Shown here: piece after piece, positions 17,526 to 27,654 of the stretch | How the letters are laid out: each line of letters opens with the position of its first letter | Position numbering within the stretch: the stretch's first letter is position 1 | DNA from: Rhodanobacter sp. T12-5 | GTDB lineage: Bacteria; Pseudomonadota; Gammaproteobacteria; Xanthomonadales; Rhodanobacteraceae | Length of the DNA: 64,000 nt | Assembly: GCF_008329435.1 (NCBI RefSeq) | Contig: NZ_NPKN01000005.1 | Span: 1 to 64,000, forward strand | Reading direction: 5' to 3' | The notes under the pieces: model-generated | Seen by the model: only the letters and a program-made list of their open reading frames with translations | Database searches by the model: none | Told to the model about the DNA's origin: nothing | Position numbers and translations under genes: made by a program

Positions 17526-18677
17526 ATGGTGGAACCCGAAACACCCCGGCAGCGACCCGACATCATGCCGGGAGCCGCTGACGTCCCGGTGACTGCCGTG
17601 GCCGAACCTGCGACGGGCGCGCCGACGCCGGCGAGTGCTGCCGGCATGCTGGCGCATTCGCGCCTGCTCGATTCGGTGGCCGCTTTCACCCATCACCGCG
17701 ACATCGACGCACTCGACCACAGCCTCGTGCTGTCACTGGCCGAGCTGGCGTCGGCGCGCAGCGTCTCGCTCGGCAAGCGTGCCGCAGACAGCAGCCACCA
17801 GCTGGAGAGCATCGTTCATTGCGTGCCCGACGAGCACGGCAGCTACCAGCTGCAGGTACTCGTTCCGGCAGCCGACGATACGGCGTGGCTCGCGCTGCGT
17901 CGCTGCATCGAGCGGCTGGAGGTGCAGACGGAGCTCGGCGACGGCGATGCCCATCGGCTGGTCGTGCCGATCCTGTGCGAGGGACGGGCGATCGGCGCGT
18001 TGCAACTGGAGAGCGCCGTGCCATCCAGCGCGAGTCGTCCGCTGCTCGACGGCTTCACCCGGATCTACGCCAACTACACCGCACTGCTCCACGAGAGCGA
18101 ACGCGACAAGCTGACCGGCCTGTACAACCGCCGCACCTTCGAGCGGCACCTGCAGCGACTGCTGCAACCGGGCGGGCTGACCGCCCACGCCCGGACGTCG
18201 CCGGACGGTGCTCCGCGGTCGCCGGCGTCGCAAGTCTGGCTGGCGATCCTCGACATCGACCACTTCAAGCGCATCAACGACAACTACGGGCATCTCTACG
18301 GCGACGAAGTGATCCTGCTGCTCGCGCAACAGATGCGGGCCAGCTTTCGACAGGACGATGTGTTGTTCCGCTTTGGCGGCGAGGAGTTCGTCATCCTGCT
18401 CGGCGCCAACGAAGAGTCGACCGTGTACGCCGCACTGGAGCGATTCCGCCAGCGGCTCGAAAAACAGGTTCTTCCGCAGGTCGGCCACGTCACCGTCAGC
18501 ATCGGCTATGCGCGCATCGGCGACCACGACTATCCGGCAACGATCCTGGACCGCGCCGACAAGGCGCTTTATTTCGCCAAGGAAAACGGCCGCAACCGCA
18601 CCCATGGCTACGAGAGCCTGGCAGCCCAGGGGCTGCTGGGACGGGCGACGACGCCAGGCAGCATCGACCTGTTCTGA
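17526..18677 (+). CDS. Diguanylate cyclase (GGDEF) with N-terminal GAF-like region
   Basis: A 383-residue cyclic-di-GMP synthase. Residues 1 to about 190 are a poorly conserved sensor region with GAF-like strands (HRLVVPILCEGRAIGALQLES). The GGDEF domain follows, starting DKLTGLYNRRTFE, with the metal-binding ILDIDHFKRINDNYGH and active-site loop GGEEF at residues 284-288. An RxxD product-inhibition site (RQDD) sits five residues before GGEEF, so the enzyme should be active and feedback-inhibited. GGAG 5 bases before ATG 17526 fixes the start. No membrane segment is visible. It converges on ilvA with a 21-base gap. Confidence 0.9.
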   Translation: MVEPETPRQRPDIMPGAADVPVTAVAEPATGAPTPASAAGMLAHSRLLDSVAAFTHHRDIDALDHSLVLSLAELASARSVSLGKRAADSSHQLESIVHCVPDEHGSYQLQVLVPAADDTAWLALRRCIERLEVQTELGDGDAHRLVVPILCEGRAIGALQLESAVPSSASRPLLDGFTRIYANYTALLHESERDKLTGLYNRRTFERHLQRLLQPGGLTAHARTSPDGAPRSPASQVWLAILDIDHFKRINDNYGHLYGDEVILLLAQQMRASFRQDDVLFRFGGEEFVILLGANEESTVYAALERFRQRLEKQVLPQVGHVTVSIGYARIGDHDYPATILDRADKALYFAKENGRNRTHGYESLAAQGLLGRATTPGSIDLF

Positions 18678-18698
18678 CGCCCACCGCCGTCGCATCGA

Positions 18699-20252
18699 TC
18701 ACTGGCGCAACAGCAGGCGATAGGCGGCGTGCGCGCTTTCGTCGACATGCGGGTAGCCGAGCGTGGCAAGGAAGCATTGCAACAGCGGCAGCTCGGTCGC
18801 GGGCACCTGGATGCCGACCAGGATGCGGCCGTGGTCGGCGCCGTGGTTACGGTAGTGGAACAGGCTGACGTTCCAGTCCGGATGCAGTTGGTCGAGGAAA
18901 TGGGTGAGTGCGCCGGGGCGCTCCGGAAACTCGAAGCGGTACAGCCGCTCGTCGCGCGCCAACGGCGAGCGGCCGCCGATCATGTGGCGCAGGTGCAGCT
19001 TGGCCAGTTCGTCGTCGGTGAGGTCGAGCACATCGAAACCTTCGCCGTGGAACGCCTGCACCAGCGCTTCGCGTTCGTCGCGGCTGGCGATGCGAATGCC
19101 GACGAAGATGTGCGCGGCGTGCGTGTCGCCGATGCGGTAGTTGAATTCGGTGATGTCATGCCGGCCCAGGGCGGCGCAGAAGCGGCGGAAGCTGCCGCGT
19201 TCCTCCGGAATGGTCACCGCGAACACGGCTTCGCGCTGCTCGCCCACCTCGGCGCGTTCGGCGACGAAGCGCAGGCGGTCGAAGTTCATGTTCGCGCCGG
19301 AGACGATCGCCACCAGCGCACCATCGCCGGCGCCGTGCGCGGCCACGTACTGCTTCAGCCCAGCCAGCGCCAGCGCGCCGGACGGCTCGGCCACGCTGCG
19401 GGTTTCCTGGTGGATGTCGCCGATCGCCGCGCAGATCGCGTCGGCATCGACCCGCAGCATCGCATCCACGTGCTGGCGGCATAACGCGAAAGTCAGTGCG
19501 CCGACCTGCTTCACCGCGGTACCGTCGGCGAACAGGCCGACTTCATTCAAGACAACGCGCGCGCCCGCTTCCAGCGAACGCGCCATCGCATCCGAATCCG
19601 CCGCCTGCACGCCGATCACCTTCACCCCGGGCCGCAGTGCCTTGATGCCGGCGGCCACGCCGGCGAGCAGGCCGCCGCCGCCGACCGGCACGAACACTGC
19701 CTCGATCGGACCGGGATGCTGGCGCAGGATTTCCAGCGCGATGGTGCCCTGGCCGGCGATCACCGCCGGGTCGTCGAACGGATGCACGAACACCGCGCCG
19801 CGTTCGGCCTGCAATTGCGCGGCGGCGGCCTGCGCCTCGCTGTACGAATCGCCGCACAGCCGCACTCCCACCAGCGCGCCGCCGAAGCGGCGCACCGCGT
19901 CGATCTTCACCTGCGGCGCGGTCACCGGCATCACGATGGTGGCGCGGATGCCCAGCTTCGCCGCGGCCAGCGCCACGCCTTGCGCATGGTTGCCGGCGGA
20001 GGCGGCGACCACACCGCGCGCGCGCTGGGCGGCATCGAGTTGCACCATGCGGTTGTACGCGCCGCGCAGCTTGAACGAGAACACCGGTTGCCGGTCCTCG
20101 CGTTTCAGCAGTACCGGTTGCCCGAGCCGCGTGGTGAGCAACGGCGCCGGTTCGAGCGCGGACTCGTGCGCCACGTCGTAGACACGCGCGGCGCGAATCC
20201 GCGCCAGCAGGTCGCCATCGGCATCGACGGCCAGCGGCGCGACGACATTCAT
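18699..20252 (-). CDS. ilvA: Threonine ammonia-lyase, biosynthetic (threonine deaminase)
   Basis: PLP enzyme converting threonine to 2-oxobutanoate, the first step to isoleucine. The PLP lysine is in [14 protein letters not shown], the glycine-rich phosphate loop in [15 protein letters not shown], and a long C-terminal regulatory part (about residues 330-517) has the two ACT-like units of the isoleucine-inhibited form. At 517 residues it matches E. coli IlvA (514). The start ATG 20252 overlaps the ilvM stop by 4 bases. It is the last gene of the branched-chain supra-operon, so its substrate Thr and its product line are both read by the leader peptide far upstream. Confidence 0.96.
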   Translation of the reverse strand: MNVVAPLAVDADGDLLARIRAARVYDVAHESALEPAPLLTTRLGQPVLLKREDRQPVFSFKLRGAYNRMVQLDAAQRARGVVAASAGNHAQGVALAAAKLGIRATIVMPVTAPQVKIDAVRRFGGALVGVRLCGDSYSEAQAAAAQLQAERGAVFVHPFDDPAVIAGQGTIALEILRQHPGPIEAVFVPVGGGGLLAGVAAGIKALRPGVKVIGVQAADSDAMARSLEAGARVVLNEVGLFADGTAVKQVGALTFALCRQHVDAMLRVDADAICAAIGDIHQETRSVAEPSGALALAGLKQYVAAHGAGDGALVAIVSGANMNFDRLRFVAERAEVGEQREAVFAVTIPEERGSFRRFCAALGRHDITEFNYRIGDTHAAHIFVGIRIASRDEREALVQAFHGEGFDVLDLTDDELAKLHLRHMIGGRSPLARDERLYRFEFPERPGALTHFLDQLHPDWNVSLFHYRNHGADHGRILVGIQVPATELPLLQCFLATLGYPHVDESAHAAYRLLLRQ

Positions 20253-20497
20253 GCGGCGAGCGCGTTGGCCGGATGCGCCACCTGCAGCACGTCGACCAGC
20301 TTGCGCGTCTGCTGCAGGATCTGCCCGAGCGCGTCATCGTCGCACTGCAGGCTCAGCGTCAGCCGCGACACCGCCGGATCGTGCGTGGCCGCCACGGTCA
20401 GCGTGTCGATGTTGTAGCCGCGGGCGGCGAACAGCCCGGCCACGCGAACCAGCGCGCCGGCTTCGTTCTGCAACAGGATGGACAAGGTGTGGTTCAT
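20249..20497 (-). CDS. ilvM: Acetolactate synthase small subunit, short ACT-domain form
   Basis: An 82-residue regulatory subunit with one ACT domain ([31 protein letters not shown] region). It lacks the C-terminal half of IlvN/IlvH, so it is of the short IlvM type. It probably supports activity of the ilvG-encoded catalytic subunit. It overlaps ilvA by 4 bases and is separated from ilvG by a 154-base gap occupied mainly by a palindromic repeat. Confidence 0.88.
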   Translation of the reverse strand: MNHTLSILLQNEAGALVRVAGLFAARGYNIDTLTVAATHDPAVSRLTLSLQCDDDALGQILQQTRKLVDVLQVAHPANALAA

Positions 20498-20516
20498 GGC
20501 GGAACTCCGATGATGA

Positions 20517-20640
20517 GTCCCTCTCCCTTTGGGAGAGGGTGCCGACAGGCGGGTGAGGGTGCGGGCGGAGCGGGGCGCTGAGGCTCGCCCGTACCCTCAT
20601 CCGACCCTTCGGGCCACCTTCTCCCAAGGGGAGAAGGAAA
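20517..20640. repeat. Intergenic palindromic repeat inside the ilvG-ilvM gap
   Basis: Two hairpins face each other: one at 20519-20539 built on CCCTCTCCC and GGGAGAGGG, the other at 20617-20637 built on CCTTCTCCC and GGGGAGAAGG. Between them lies GC-rich sequence with GGTGAGGG and ACCCTCATCC words that also mirror each other. This form is common between genes in Xanthomonadales. Here it interrupts an operon, so it may weaken or stabilise the ilvM-ilvA part of the transcript. Confidence 0.75.
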
Positions 20641-20651
20641 AGGTCAAAAGC

Positions 20652-22520
20652 TCAAAACATGTGAGTCGTGGTGGCTTCGGGCGCGACTGGCATGGCGCGC
20701 GAAGCGATGAAATCGCCGGTGATCATCTGCGCGTAGCTGGCACCGGGGCCGACCATCGGATACACGCCGGCGTCCGGATCGATCATCACTTCCAGGAACG
20801 CCGGGCCGTCGAAGGCGAGGAAGTCGGCGATGGTGGATTCCAGCGCGTCGTTGCGCTCCAGTCGCCGCGCCCAGTCAAAGCCGTCGGCCCGCGCGGCAAG
20901 CACGAAATCCTTTTTGTGCAGGCTCTTGTCGGAGGCGGCGAAGCGGCCCTTGAAATACAGCTTTTGCCATTGCCGCACCATGCCGTCGCCGACGTTGTTG
21001 AGCACCACGATCTTCAACGGCAGGCCGTAGGTGGTGACGGTTTCCAGCTCGCCGATGTTCATGCGGATGCTGGCGTCGCCGTCGATGTCGATCACCAGCT
21101 TGTCGCGCTGCGCGAATTGTGCGCCGATCGCTGCCGGCAGGCCGAAGCCCATCGTGCCCATCGAGCCGGAAGTGAGCCAATGCCGCGGCGCGCGGAAGTC
21201 GAAATACTGCGCCGCCCACATCTGGTGCTGGCCGACGCCGGTGCTCACGATGGCGCGGCCCTGCGCATGGCGGTTGATCGCCTCGATCACCGCGTACGGC
21301 TGGATCAGCGCACTGGCGCGGTCGTAGTTCATCGCATGCACGCGTTTGAGTTCGGCGACATGTGCGTGCCAGGCGCCGAGCTGCGGTCGCAGTTCGTGCG
21401 CGCGGCCATACGCGGTGAGCCGCTCCAGCGCGCGTTTCAGCGGACCGACGTGGTGCCAGTCGACCGACTTCACCTTGCCGATCTCGGCCGGGTCGATGTC
21501 GACCTGGGCGATGAACTTCGCCCGCGGCGCGAATTTGCCCGGCACGCCGGCCACGCGATCGTCGAAACGCGCGCCCAGCGCCAGCACGAAGTCGCAATCC
21601 TCCACCGCGTAGTTCGCGTACGCGGTGCCGTGCATGCCGAGCAGGTGCAGGGCCAGCGGGTCGGTACTGTCGAAACCGCCCAGGCCCATCAGGGTGGTGG
21701 TCACCGGCAGTCCGAACGCGTCGACGAATGCGCGCAGCGCTTGTGCCGCGTCCGCCGCGATCACGCCACCGCCGGCATAGATCAGCGGACGCTCGGCCTG
21801 CATCAGCGCGGCGAACAGTGCAACACAGTCGGCGTCGCTCAGCGTCGCCTGTTCCACCGCGCGCAGCCTGGCGCGATACCCGTTCAGTGCCAGCTCGCCG
21901 GCACCGCGAAACGACAGCGCAGCGTTCTGCACGTCCTTCGGCACGTCCACCACCACCGGCCCGGGCCGGCCACTGCGGGCGAGGGTGAACGCAGTGCGCA
22001 CGGTCGCCTCCAGCTGCGTCGCGTCGGTAACCAGGAACACGTGCTTGGCGCAGGCGCCCATGATGTTGCTGATCGGCGCTTCCTGGAACGCGTCGCTGCC
22101 GATCGCGGCGGTGCCGACCTGGCCGCAGATCACCACCAGCGGAATCGAGTCGGCCATCGAGTCGCGCACCGGCGTGACCATGTTGGTGGCGCCGGGGCCG
22201 GAGGTGACGATGGCTACGCCGACCTTGCCCGACGCGCGCGCGTAGCCGGCGGCCATGAAGCCGGCGCCCTGTTCGTTGGCCGGCACCACCAGCGGTATCG
22301 GTTCGCTGCCGTCGGCGCGTGCGTGTTCGGCGTTGTAACGAAACACTGCGTCGTACACCGGCAGGATCGCGCCACCGGAATAGCCGAACATCACCTCGAC
22401 ACCTTCGTGGGCGATGACCTGCACGATCACCTCGGCGCCGCTCATCGGCCGGCCGGCGAGCGCTCGCGGGTCGGCGGCGAAGGAGTGGGCAGCGCTGGCT
22501 GCCGTCGATGATGTCGTCAC
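20652..22520 (-). CDS. ilvG: Acetolactate synthase large subunit
   Basis: TPP enzyme making acetolactate and acetohydroxybutyrate. Sequence shows MFGYSGGAILPVYDA near the N-terminus with the catalytic Glu in PANEQGAGFMAAGYAR, a central FAD-type domain, and the TPP motif region IDIDGDASIRMN through LNNVGDGMVRQW. Start: GTG 22520 with AGGAA 6 bases upstream gives 622 residues; the first ~30 are a non-conserved Ala/Ser-rich extension, and ATG at SGAEVIVQVI is an alternative. It follows the VOC gene by 29 bases. Confidence 0.95.
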   Translation of the reverse strand: MTTSSTAASAAHSFAADPRALAGRPMSGAEVIVQVIAHEGVEVMFGYSGGAILPVYDAVFRYNAEHARADGSEPIPLVVPANEQGAGFMAAGYARASGKVGVAIVTSGPGATNMVTPVRDSMADSIPLVVICGQVGTAAIGSDAFQEAPISNIMGACAKHVFLVTDATQLEATVRTAFTLARSGRPGPVVVDVPKDVQNAALSFRGAGELALNGYRARLRAVEQATLSDADCVALFAALMQAERPLIYAGGGVIAADAAQALRAFVDAFGLPVTTTLMGLGGFDSTDPLALHLLGMHGTAYANYAVEDCDFVLALGARFDDRVAGVPGKFAPRAKFIAQVDIDPAEIGKVKSVDWHHVGPLKRALERLTAYGRAHELRPQLGAWHAHVAELKRVHAMNYDRASALIQPYAVIEAINRHAQGRAIVSTGVGQHQMWAAQYFDFRAPRHWLTSGSMGTMGFGLPAAIGAQFAQRDKLVIDIDGDASIRMNIGELETVTTYGLPLKIVVLNNVGDGMVRQWQKLYFKGRFAASDKSLHKKDFVLAARADGFDWARRLERNDALESTIADFLAFDGPAFLEVMIDPDAGVYPMVGPGASYAQMITGDFIASRAMPVAPEATTTHMF

Positions 22521-22549
22521 GTGGGGTTCCTGGGCATGCCGGCGGCGGT

Positions 22550-22891
22550 CTAGTTGCGGATCAGCTCGTCCGCGACAGGCTCGCGGGCGGGGACGCCGTA
22601 GGTCGAGATGATCCGCAAGTCCTGCGCCACGGCGGAGAAGCGCTCCCACGGGATGCCGTTGACGTCGGCGTCGCAGCTGAAGCCATGGGTGTCGTCATCC
22701 TCGAAGCCCACGTGGCGCAACTGGCCGGCGCGGTCGGGCTGCTGGTTGATCGAGAAGTTGAGCTGGTCGGTGCGCCACATCGCGTAGGCGCCGGTGACGA
22801 CCGCCTGCGGCGGCTGGCCCAGGCGGGCGCTGTAATCGGCGATGGAGGCGTCCAGGTCGGCAACGGCCAGGGCGATATGAAAGCGTTTCAT
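22550..22891 (-). CDS. VOC-family (glyoxalase-fold) protein in the ilv operon
   Basis: A 113-residue single-module VOC protein: KRFHIALAVADLDASIADYSARLG at the start is the first beta-alpha-beta unit, followed by QLNFSINQQPDRAGQLRHVGFE. GAGG 8 bases before ATG 22891 supports the start. Candidate metal ligands are His 5, His 59 and a C-terminal Glu, but no substrate can be assigned. It is wedged between ilvC (69 bases) and ilvG (29 bases) in the same direction, so it is transcribed with the branched-chain genes. Confidence 0.85.
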   Translation of the reverse strand: MKRFHIALAVADLDASIADYSARLGQPPQAVVTGAYAMWRTDQLNFSINQQPDRAGQLRHVGFEDDDTHGFSCDADVNGIPWERFSAVAQDLRIISTYGVPAREPVADELIRN

Positions 22892-22960
22892 GGCAAACCT
22901 CGTGTTCTTCTGTGGATGATGGGAAGGACCGCCCGCGGTCGGCAGGCAGTCGGGCATCGG

Positions 22961-23971
22961 TCAGCCGACTTTCTTCAGCGGTTCGACGACGGGCTTGGCG
23001 GCGCTCGGCTGCAGCCACGGCATCCGCGCGCGCAACTTCGCGCCGACCACCTCGATCGGATGCTCGAGGTCCGCCTGCTTCAGGCGCTTGTAGTTCGGCA
23101 GGCCGGCCTTGTACTCGGCGATCCAGTTGCGCGCGAAGGTGCCGTCCTGGATATCGGTGAGCACCTCCTTCATGCGCGCCTTGGTGCCGGCGTCGACGAT
23201 GCGCGGGCCGCTGACGTAGTCGCCGTATTGCGCGGTCTCGGAGACGAACTGCAGCATCTTGGCCAGGCCGCCCTCGTAGAACAGGTCGACGATCAGCTTC
23301 AGTTCGTGCATCACCTCGTAGTAGGCGATCTCCGGCTGGTAGCCGGCTTCCACCAGGGTCTCGAAACCCTTGAGCACCAGCTCGCTGGCGCCGCCGCACA
23401 GCACTGCCTGCTCGCCGAACAGGTCGGTCTCGGTCTCTTCCTTGAAGTCGGTCTGGATGATCATGGCGCGGCCGCCACCGATGCCGTCGGCGTAGCCTTT
23501 CGTCTTCGCCTCGGCCTGGCCGCTGACGTCCTGGTGCACCGCCCAGATGCACGGCACGCCGCGGCCGCGCTCGTACTCGCTGCGCACCAGCGCGCCGGGG
23601 CCCTTCGGTGCGACCAGGATCACGTCGATGTCGGCGCGCGGCTCGATCTGCTTGAAGTGCACGTTGAAGCCGTGCGCGAACAGCAGCGCCGCGCCGGGCT
23701 TGATGTTCGGCTCGATCGACTCCCGGTACAGCGTTGGCTGCACCATGTCCGGTGTCAGCACGGCGACCAGGTCGGCGCCCTTCACCGCCTCGGCCGGCTC
23801 GGCGACCTCGAAGCCATCGGCTTTCGCCTTGTGCCAGGTCGGCCCGTTCGGGCGCAGGCCGACCACCACGTCGAGGCCGGAGTCGCGCAGGTTCAGCGCG
23901 TGCGCGCGGCCCTGGCTGCCGTAGCCGAGCACGGCGATGCGGGATTTGGCGAGGGTGTTGTTGCTGCTCAT
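22961..23971 (-). CDS. ilvC: Ketol-acid reductoisomerase, class I
   Basis: NADPH-dependent isomerase-reductase of valine and isoleucine synthesis, 336 residues (short class I form). The nucleotide loop is [20 protein letters not shown], and the metal and catalytic residues lie in [16 protein letters not shown] and [28 protein letters not shown] lies about 7 bases before ATG 23971, which overlaps the ilvD stop by 4 bases. The C-terminus extends about 15 residues past the usual core and ends in VEPLKKVG. Confidence 0.96.
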   Translation of the reverse strand: MSSNNTLAKSRIAVLGYGSQGRAHALNLRDSGLDVVVGLRPNGPTWHKAKADGFEVAEPAEAVKGADLVAVLTPDMVQPTLYRESIEPNIKPGAALLFAHGFNVHFKQIEPRADIDVILVAPKGPGALVRSEYERGRGVPCIWAVHQDVSGQAEAKTKGYADGIGGGRAMIIQTDFKEETETDLFGEQAVLCGGASELVLKGFETLVEAGYQPEIAYYEVMHELKLIVDLFYEGGLAKMLQFVSETAQYGDYVSGPRIVDAGTKARMKEVLTDIQDGTFARNWIAEYKAGLPNYKRLKQADLEHPIEVVGAKLRARMPWLQPSAAKPVVEPLKKVG

Positions 23972-25689
23972 GCGGTGACTCCCTGGTTGGATTCGGTATG
24001 GAGGTGCTTGGGTGTGGAGACGGCTGAATGAATCTGATTGGAGCCGGGATGGGTGGTGGCGCCGTCGGAAGCGGAGCCGACCAGCAGCGCGTACTTGGCC
24101 AGCGCGCCGCGGCTGACCTTCGGTGCGGGCGGTTGCCAGCCGGCGCGGCGTGCGGCGAGGTCGGCGTCGGTGGCGATCTCGCGGCGGGCGGCGTCGATCA
24201 CGATGCGGTCGCCCTCGTGCAGCAGCGCGATCGGCCCGCCGCGCGCGGCTTCCGGCGCGATGTGGCCGACCATGAAGCCGTGGGTGGCGCCGCTGAAGCG
24301 GCCATCGGTGATCAGTGCCACGTCGTCGCCGAGGCCGCGGCCGATCAGCGCGGCGGTGACGCCGAGCATCTCGCGCATGCCGGGGCCGCCGGCGGGGCCT
24401 TCGTTGCGAATCACGATGACGTCGCCCCTGGCGATGTCGCCGGCCTGCACCGCGGCGAACGCCTGCTCCTCGCCCTCGTACACGCGGGCGCGGCCTTCGA
24501 AGTGGCTGGCGCCCTTGCCGGCGAGTTTCAAAATGCAGCCTTCCGGCGCGAGGTTGCCGTACAGGATCGAGTAGCCGCCGCGCGGCTTCAGTGGTGCGCT
24601 GACCGGATGCACCACGTCCTGCGTTTCGGCACGTGGTGCGGCGTCGGCTTCGGCGAACAGCGAGCGGCCGGTGACGGTGGGCGTGTCCTCCAGCATGCCG
24701 GCGGCGATCAGCTCCTGCGCCACCCGCGCGCTGCCGCCGGCGCCGAACAATTCCATCGCGGTGTAGCGGCCGCCGGGCAGCAGGTCGGCGATCACCGGGG
24801 TGTGCGCCGAGGCTGGCTCGAAATCCTCCAGCGACCATTCGACGCCGGCTTCGCGCGCGATCGCCAGCAGGTGCAGCACCGCATTGGTGGAGCCGGCGGT
24901 GGCGGCGACCATGCGCGCGGCGTTGCGCATCGACGTGCGCGTGATCAGCGCACGCGGCGTGCGGTTCTCGCGCAGGCATTCCATCACCAGCTCGCCGCAG
25001 CGGAACGCGGCCGCACCCTTGGCCGGATGGGTGGCGGGAATGTCGTTGTAGCCCAGCGGCGACAACCCCAGCGTGGAGAGCACCATCGCCATCGTGTTGG
25101 CGGTGAACTGGCCGCCGCAGGCGCCGGCGCCGGGGCAGGCGTCGCGTTCGACCGCAGTCAGTTCCTCGTCGCTGATCCTGCCCGCGCCGTGCGCGCCGAC
25201 CGCCTCGAACACCTGCTGGATGGTGATCGGATGGTTGTCGTGGGTGCCGTGCGCGATGCTGCCGCCGTACAGCGCCACGCCGGGGATGTCCAGCCGCGCC
25301 AGCGCCATCGCCGCGGCGGGGATGGTCTTGTCGCAGCCGCACAGCACCACCATCGCGTCGAGGCAGTGGCCGTCCACCGCCAGCTCGATCGAATCGGTGA
25401 TCACCTCGCGGCTGATCAGCGACGAGCGCATGCCCGGCGTGCCCATCGCGATGCCGTCGGTGACCGCGATGGTGTTGAACTCCACCGGCGTGCCGCCGGC
25501 GGCGCGGATGCCGGCCGCGGCCTCGACCGCGAGCTCGCGCAGGTTGAGGTTGCACGGGCTCACGTTCGACCAGGTGTGCACCACCGCGACCAGCGGCCGT
25601 GCGATCGCCTCGTCGTCGAGGCCGGTGGCGCGCAGCATGGCGCGGGCGGGAGCGCGGTCGGGGCCGCTCTTGATCAGGTCACTGCGCAT
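23968..25689 (-). CDS. ilvD: Dihydroxy-acid dehydratase
   Basis: Fe-S dehydratase giving the 2-oxo acids of valine and isoleucine synthesis. Cluster and metal motifs [12 protein letters not shown] and [17 protein letters not shown] are present, along with [17 protein letters not shown] near the C-terminus. At 573 residues it is of the shorter dehydratase form. A tail of about 30 residues after [14 protein letters not shown] is not conserved and looks disordered. Start ATG 25689 has GGAG about 9 bases upstream. Confidence 0.96.
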   Translation of the reverse strand: MRSDLIKSGPDRAPARAMLRATGLDDEAIARPLVAVVHTWSNVSPCNLNLRELAVEAAAGIRAAGGTPVEFNTIAVTDGIAMGTPGMRSSLISREVITDSIELAVDGHCLDAMVVLCGCDKTIPAAAMALARLDIPGVALYGGSIAHGTHDNHPITIQQVFEAVGAHGAGRISDEELTAVERDACPGAGACGGQFTANTMAMVLSTLGLSPLGYNDIPATHPAKGAAAFRCGELVMECLRENRTPRALITRTSMRNAARMVAATAGSTNAVLHLLAIAREAGVEWSLEDFEPASAHTPVIADLLPGGRYTAMELFGAGGSARVAQELIAAGMLEDTPTVTGRSLFAEADAAPRAETQDVVHPVSAPLKPRGGYSILYGNLAPEGCILKLAGKGASHFEGRARVYEGEEQAFAAVQAGDIARGDVIVIRNEGPAGGPGMREMLGVTAALIGRGLGDDVALITDGRFSGATHGFMVGHIAPEAARGGPIALLHEGDRIVIDAARREIATDADLAARRAGWQPPAPKVSRGALAKYALLVGSASDGATTHPGSNQIHSAVSTPKHLHTESNQGVTA

Positions 25690-25954
25690 GAAGAAAGCTC
25701 CGAAGGACAGAATCCCTCTTGGGGGGAGACAAATCGGCAGGAATGCCGATTTGCACGGCGCCAGCCGCCCGAAGGGCGAGGGCCATGGATGGCCCGAATG
25801 AAAGAAAAGCACCCCCTGCGTGCGAGGGAGGTGGCAGGACGGAACGGGGGTCGACGCCATCGCGGCGTGCACGAACCGTCCGGTGCCGGAAGCACGTAGG
25901 GGGCGACAAAAGGCGCGGACACGTCCATGTACCCGCTGGGAAAACCTGGCTGGA
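25690..25954. other. Intergenic region between leuB and ilvD with hairpins
   Basis: This 265-base gap interrupts the operon. It holds a perfect hairpin at 25731-25752 (AAATCGGCA, loop GGAA, TGCCGATTT), a second small palindrome GGCCATGGATGGCC near 25780, and no convincing gene. On the minus strand the first hairpin lies about 45-65 bases before the ilvD start and is not followed by a T run, so an RNA-processing or stability role is more likely than termination. An internal promoter was looked for but none is clear. Confidence 0.5.
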
Positions 25955-27052
25955 TCAGCCGCATGCGCGCGCTCCGCCGAAGAACGCACCGGCGTGGTCG
26001 GCGTGGTCCTCGATCGCCGCGAGCACGGCATCGCGCACCTCATTGGTGCCGGCGCTGCCGCCGATGTCGCGACTGTGCGGGCCGTGGCGCAGCACCTGCT
26101 CGACCGCCGATTCGATCGCCGCCGCTTCGGCTTCCAGGCCCAGCGAGTGGCGCAGCAGCAGCGCGGCGGAAAGGATCGCGCCGACCGGATTGGCCACGCC
26201 TTGTCCTGCGATGTCCGGCGCCGAACCGTGGATCGGTTCGTACAGGCCAGCCTTGCCATCGCCCAGCGACGCCGACGGCAGCAGGCCGAGCGATCCGGCC
26301 AGCGCGGCGGCCTCGTCGGTGAGGATGTCGCCGAACAGGTTCTCGGTGACCACCACGTCGTAGCGGTTCGGCTGGGTCAGCAGCAGCATCGCCATCGAGT
26401 CGACCAGCTGGTGCTCGAGCTTCACGTCGGGGTAGTCGGCGGCGATGCGCTGCACCGTGCTGCGCCACAGCCGCGAGGTCTCCAGCACGTTCGCCTTGTC
26501 GACCGAGGTGACATGGCGGCGGCGGCCGCGCGCCAGCTCGAACGCGCGGCGCACCACGCGCTCGATTTCGGCCACGGTGTATTTGCATTCGTCGGTGGCG
26601 GTGTCGGCCGTGCGCGTCTTCACGCCGAAATAGGCGCCGCCGGTGAGCTCGCGCACGAACAGCACGTCGACGTTTTCCAGCTTCTCGTTCTTCAGCGGCG
26701 ACAGATTTGCCAGCGCCGGATGCACCTGCAGCGGGCGCAGGTTCGCGTACACGCCGAGCGCGGCGCGCAGCGCCAGCAGGCCCTGCTCGGGCCGCACCCT
26801 AGCGTTTGGATCGGACCACTTCGGGCCGCCGACGGCACCCAGCAGCACCGCATCGGCGGACCGGCACGCCGCCAGCGAAGCGGCCGGCAGCGGTTCGCCG
26901 GTGGCATCGATCGCGATGCCGCCGATCAGCTGTTCCTCGAACGCGAACACGTGTTCGTAGCGTGCGGCCACGGTCTTCAACACGGCCACCGCGGCGGCCG
27001 TGACTTCGGGGCCGACGCCATCGCCGGGCAGGGTAACGATGCGTGCCTTCAT
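25955..27052 (-). CDS. leuB: 3-isopropylmalate dehydrogenase
   Basis: NAD-dependent decarboxylating dehydrogenase of leucine synthesis, 365 residues. Visible motifs: IVTLPGDGVGPEV, AVLLGAVGGPKW, substrate-binding FVRELTGGAYFG, the catalytic SVDKANVLE, and TENLFGDILTDEAAAL followed by GLYEPIHGSAPDIAGQG. It overlaps the leuD 3' end by 4 bases. Confidence 0.97.
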   Translation of the reverse strand: MKARIVTLPGDGVGPEVTAAAVAVLKTVAARYEHVFAFEEQLIGGIAIDATGEPLPAASLAACRSADAVLLGAVGGPKWSDPNARVRPEQGLLALRAALGVYANLRPLQVHPALANLSPLKNEKLENVDVLFVRELTGGAYFGVKTRTADTATDECKYTVAEIERVVRRAFELARGRRRHVTSVDKANVLETSRLWRSTVQRIAADYPDVKLEHQLVDSMAMLLLTQPNRYDVVVTENLFGDILTDEAAALAGSLGLLPSASLGDGKAGLYEPIHGSAPDIAGQGVANPVGAILSAALLLRHSLGLEAEAAAIESAVEQVLRHGPHSRDIGGSAGTNEVRDAVLAAIEDHADHAGAFFGGARACG

Positions 27053-27630
27053 GCCGCTTGCTCCTGGTGTTCGTAATGAGTGATCGCGTCGGCGTGTTGC
27101 AGCAGGTAGCCGAGCTGGTCGACGCCGTTGAGCAGGCAGTGCCGCGCGAACGGTTCCAGACGGAACGGGATGCGGCCGCCGTCGGGCAGCGCGATGTACT
27201 GCTCGCGCACGTCGATCGCCAGCTCGATGCCGGGGTGCCTGAGCAGCCAGCGGTGCTCCAGCTCATCGATGACGATGGCGAGCAGGCCGTTCTTCAGCGC
27301 GTTGCCGCGGAAGATGTCCGCGATCTCGCTGCACAGCACCGCGCGGATGCCGTAATCCAGCAAGGCCCACGGCGCATGCTCGCGCGAGGAGCCGCAGCCG
27401 AAGTTGCGTCCGGCGATGAGGATCGAGCAGCCGCGCGCTTCCGGCCGGTTCAGCGGGAACGCCGGGTTGTCGCTGCCGTCGGTTTGGTAGCGCCAGTCGT
27501 GGAAGCACAGCTGGCCCAGCCCCTCGCGCGTGGTGGTGGTGAGGAAGCGCGCCGGGATGATGCGGTCGGTGTCGATGTTCTCGTCGGCCAGCACGGCGGT
27601 GCGGGAGTGGAGGCGGATTACAGGCTTCAT
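27049..27630 (-). CDS. leuD: 3-isopropylmalate dehydratase small subunit
   Basis: A 193-residue small subunit that completes the isopropylmalate isomerase active site. Typical sequence: ENIDTDRIIPARFL, GRNFGCGSSREHAPWAL, and IFRGNALKNGLLAIVI. It follows leuC after a 160-base gap filled by a purine-rich repeat, and overlaps leuB by 4 bases. Confidence 0.97.
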   Translation of the reverse strand: MKPVIRLHSRTAVLADENIDTDRIIPARFLTTTTREGLGQLCFHDWRYQTDGSDNPAFPLNRPEARGCSILIAGRNFGCGSSREHAPWALLDYGIRAVLCSEIADIFRGNALKNGLLAIVIDELEHRWLLRHPGIELAIDVREQYIALPDGGRIPFRLEPFARHCLLNGVDQLGYLLQHADAITHYEHQEQAA

Positions 27631-27654
27631 GATTGCCTCTTGGCAGAAATGAGA

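Noticed and set aside
25731-25752. Rho-independent terminator before ilvD
   Set aside because: The hairpin is perfect but has no T run on the operon strand, and termination here would separate ilvDCGMA from the attenuator without any visible new promoter.
24028-25899. A 623-codon plus-strand frame opposite ilvD
   Set aside because: Low-complexity Ala/Arg/Gly-rich composition without family motifs; ilvD on the other strand is fully conserved.
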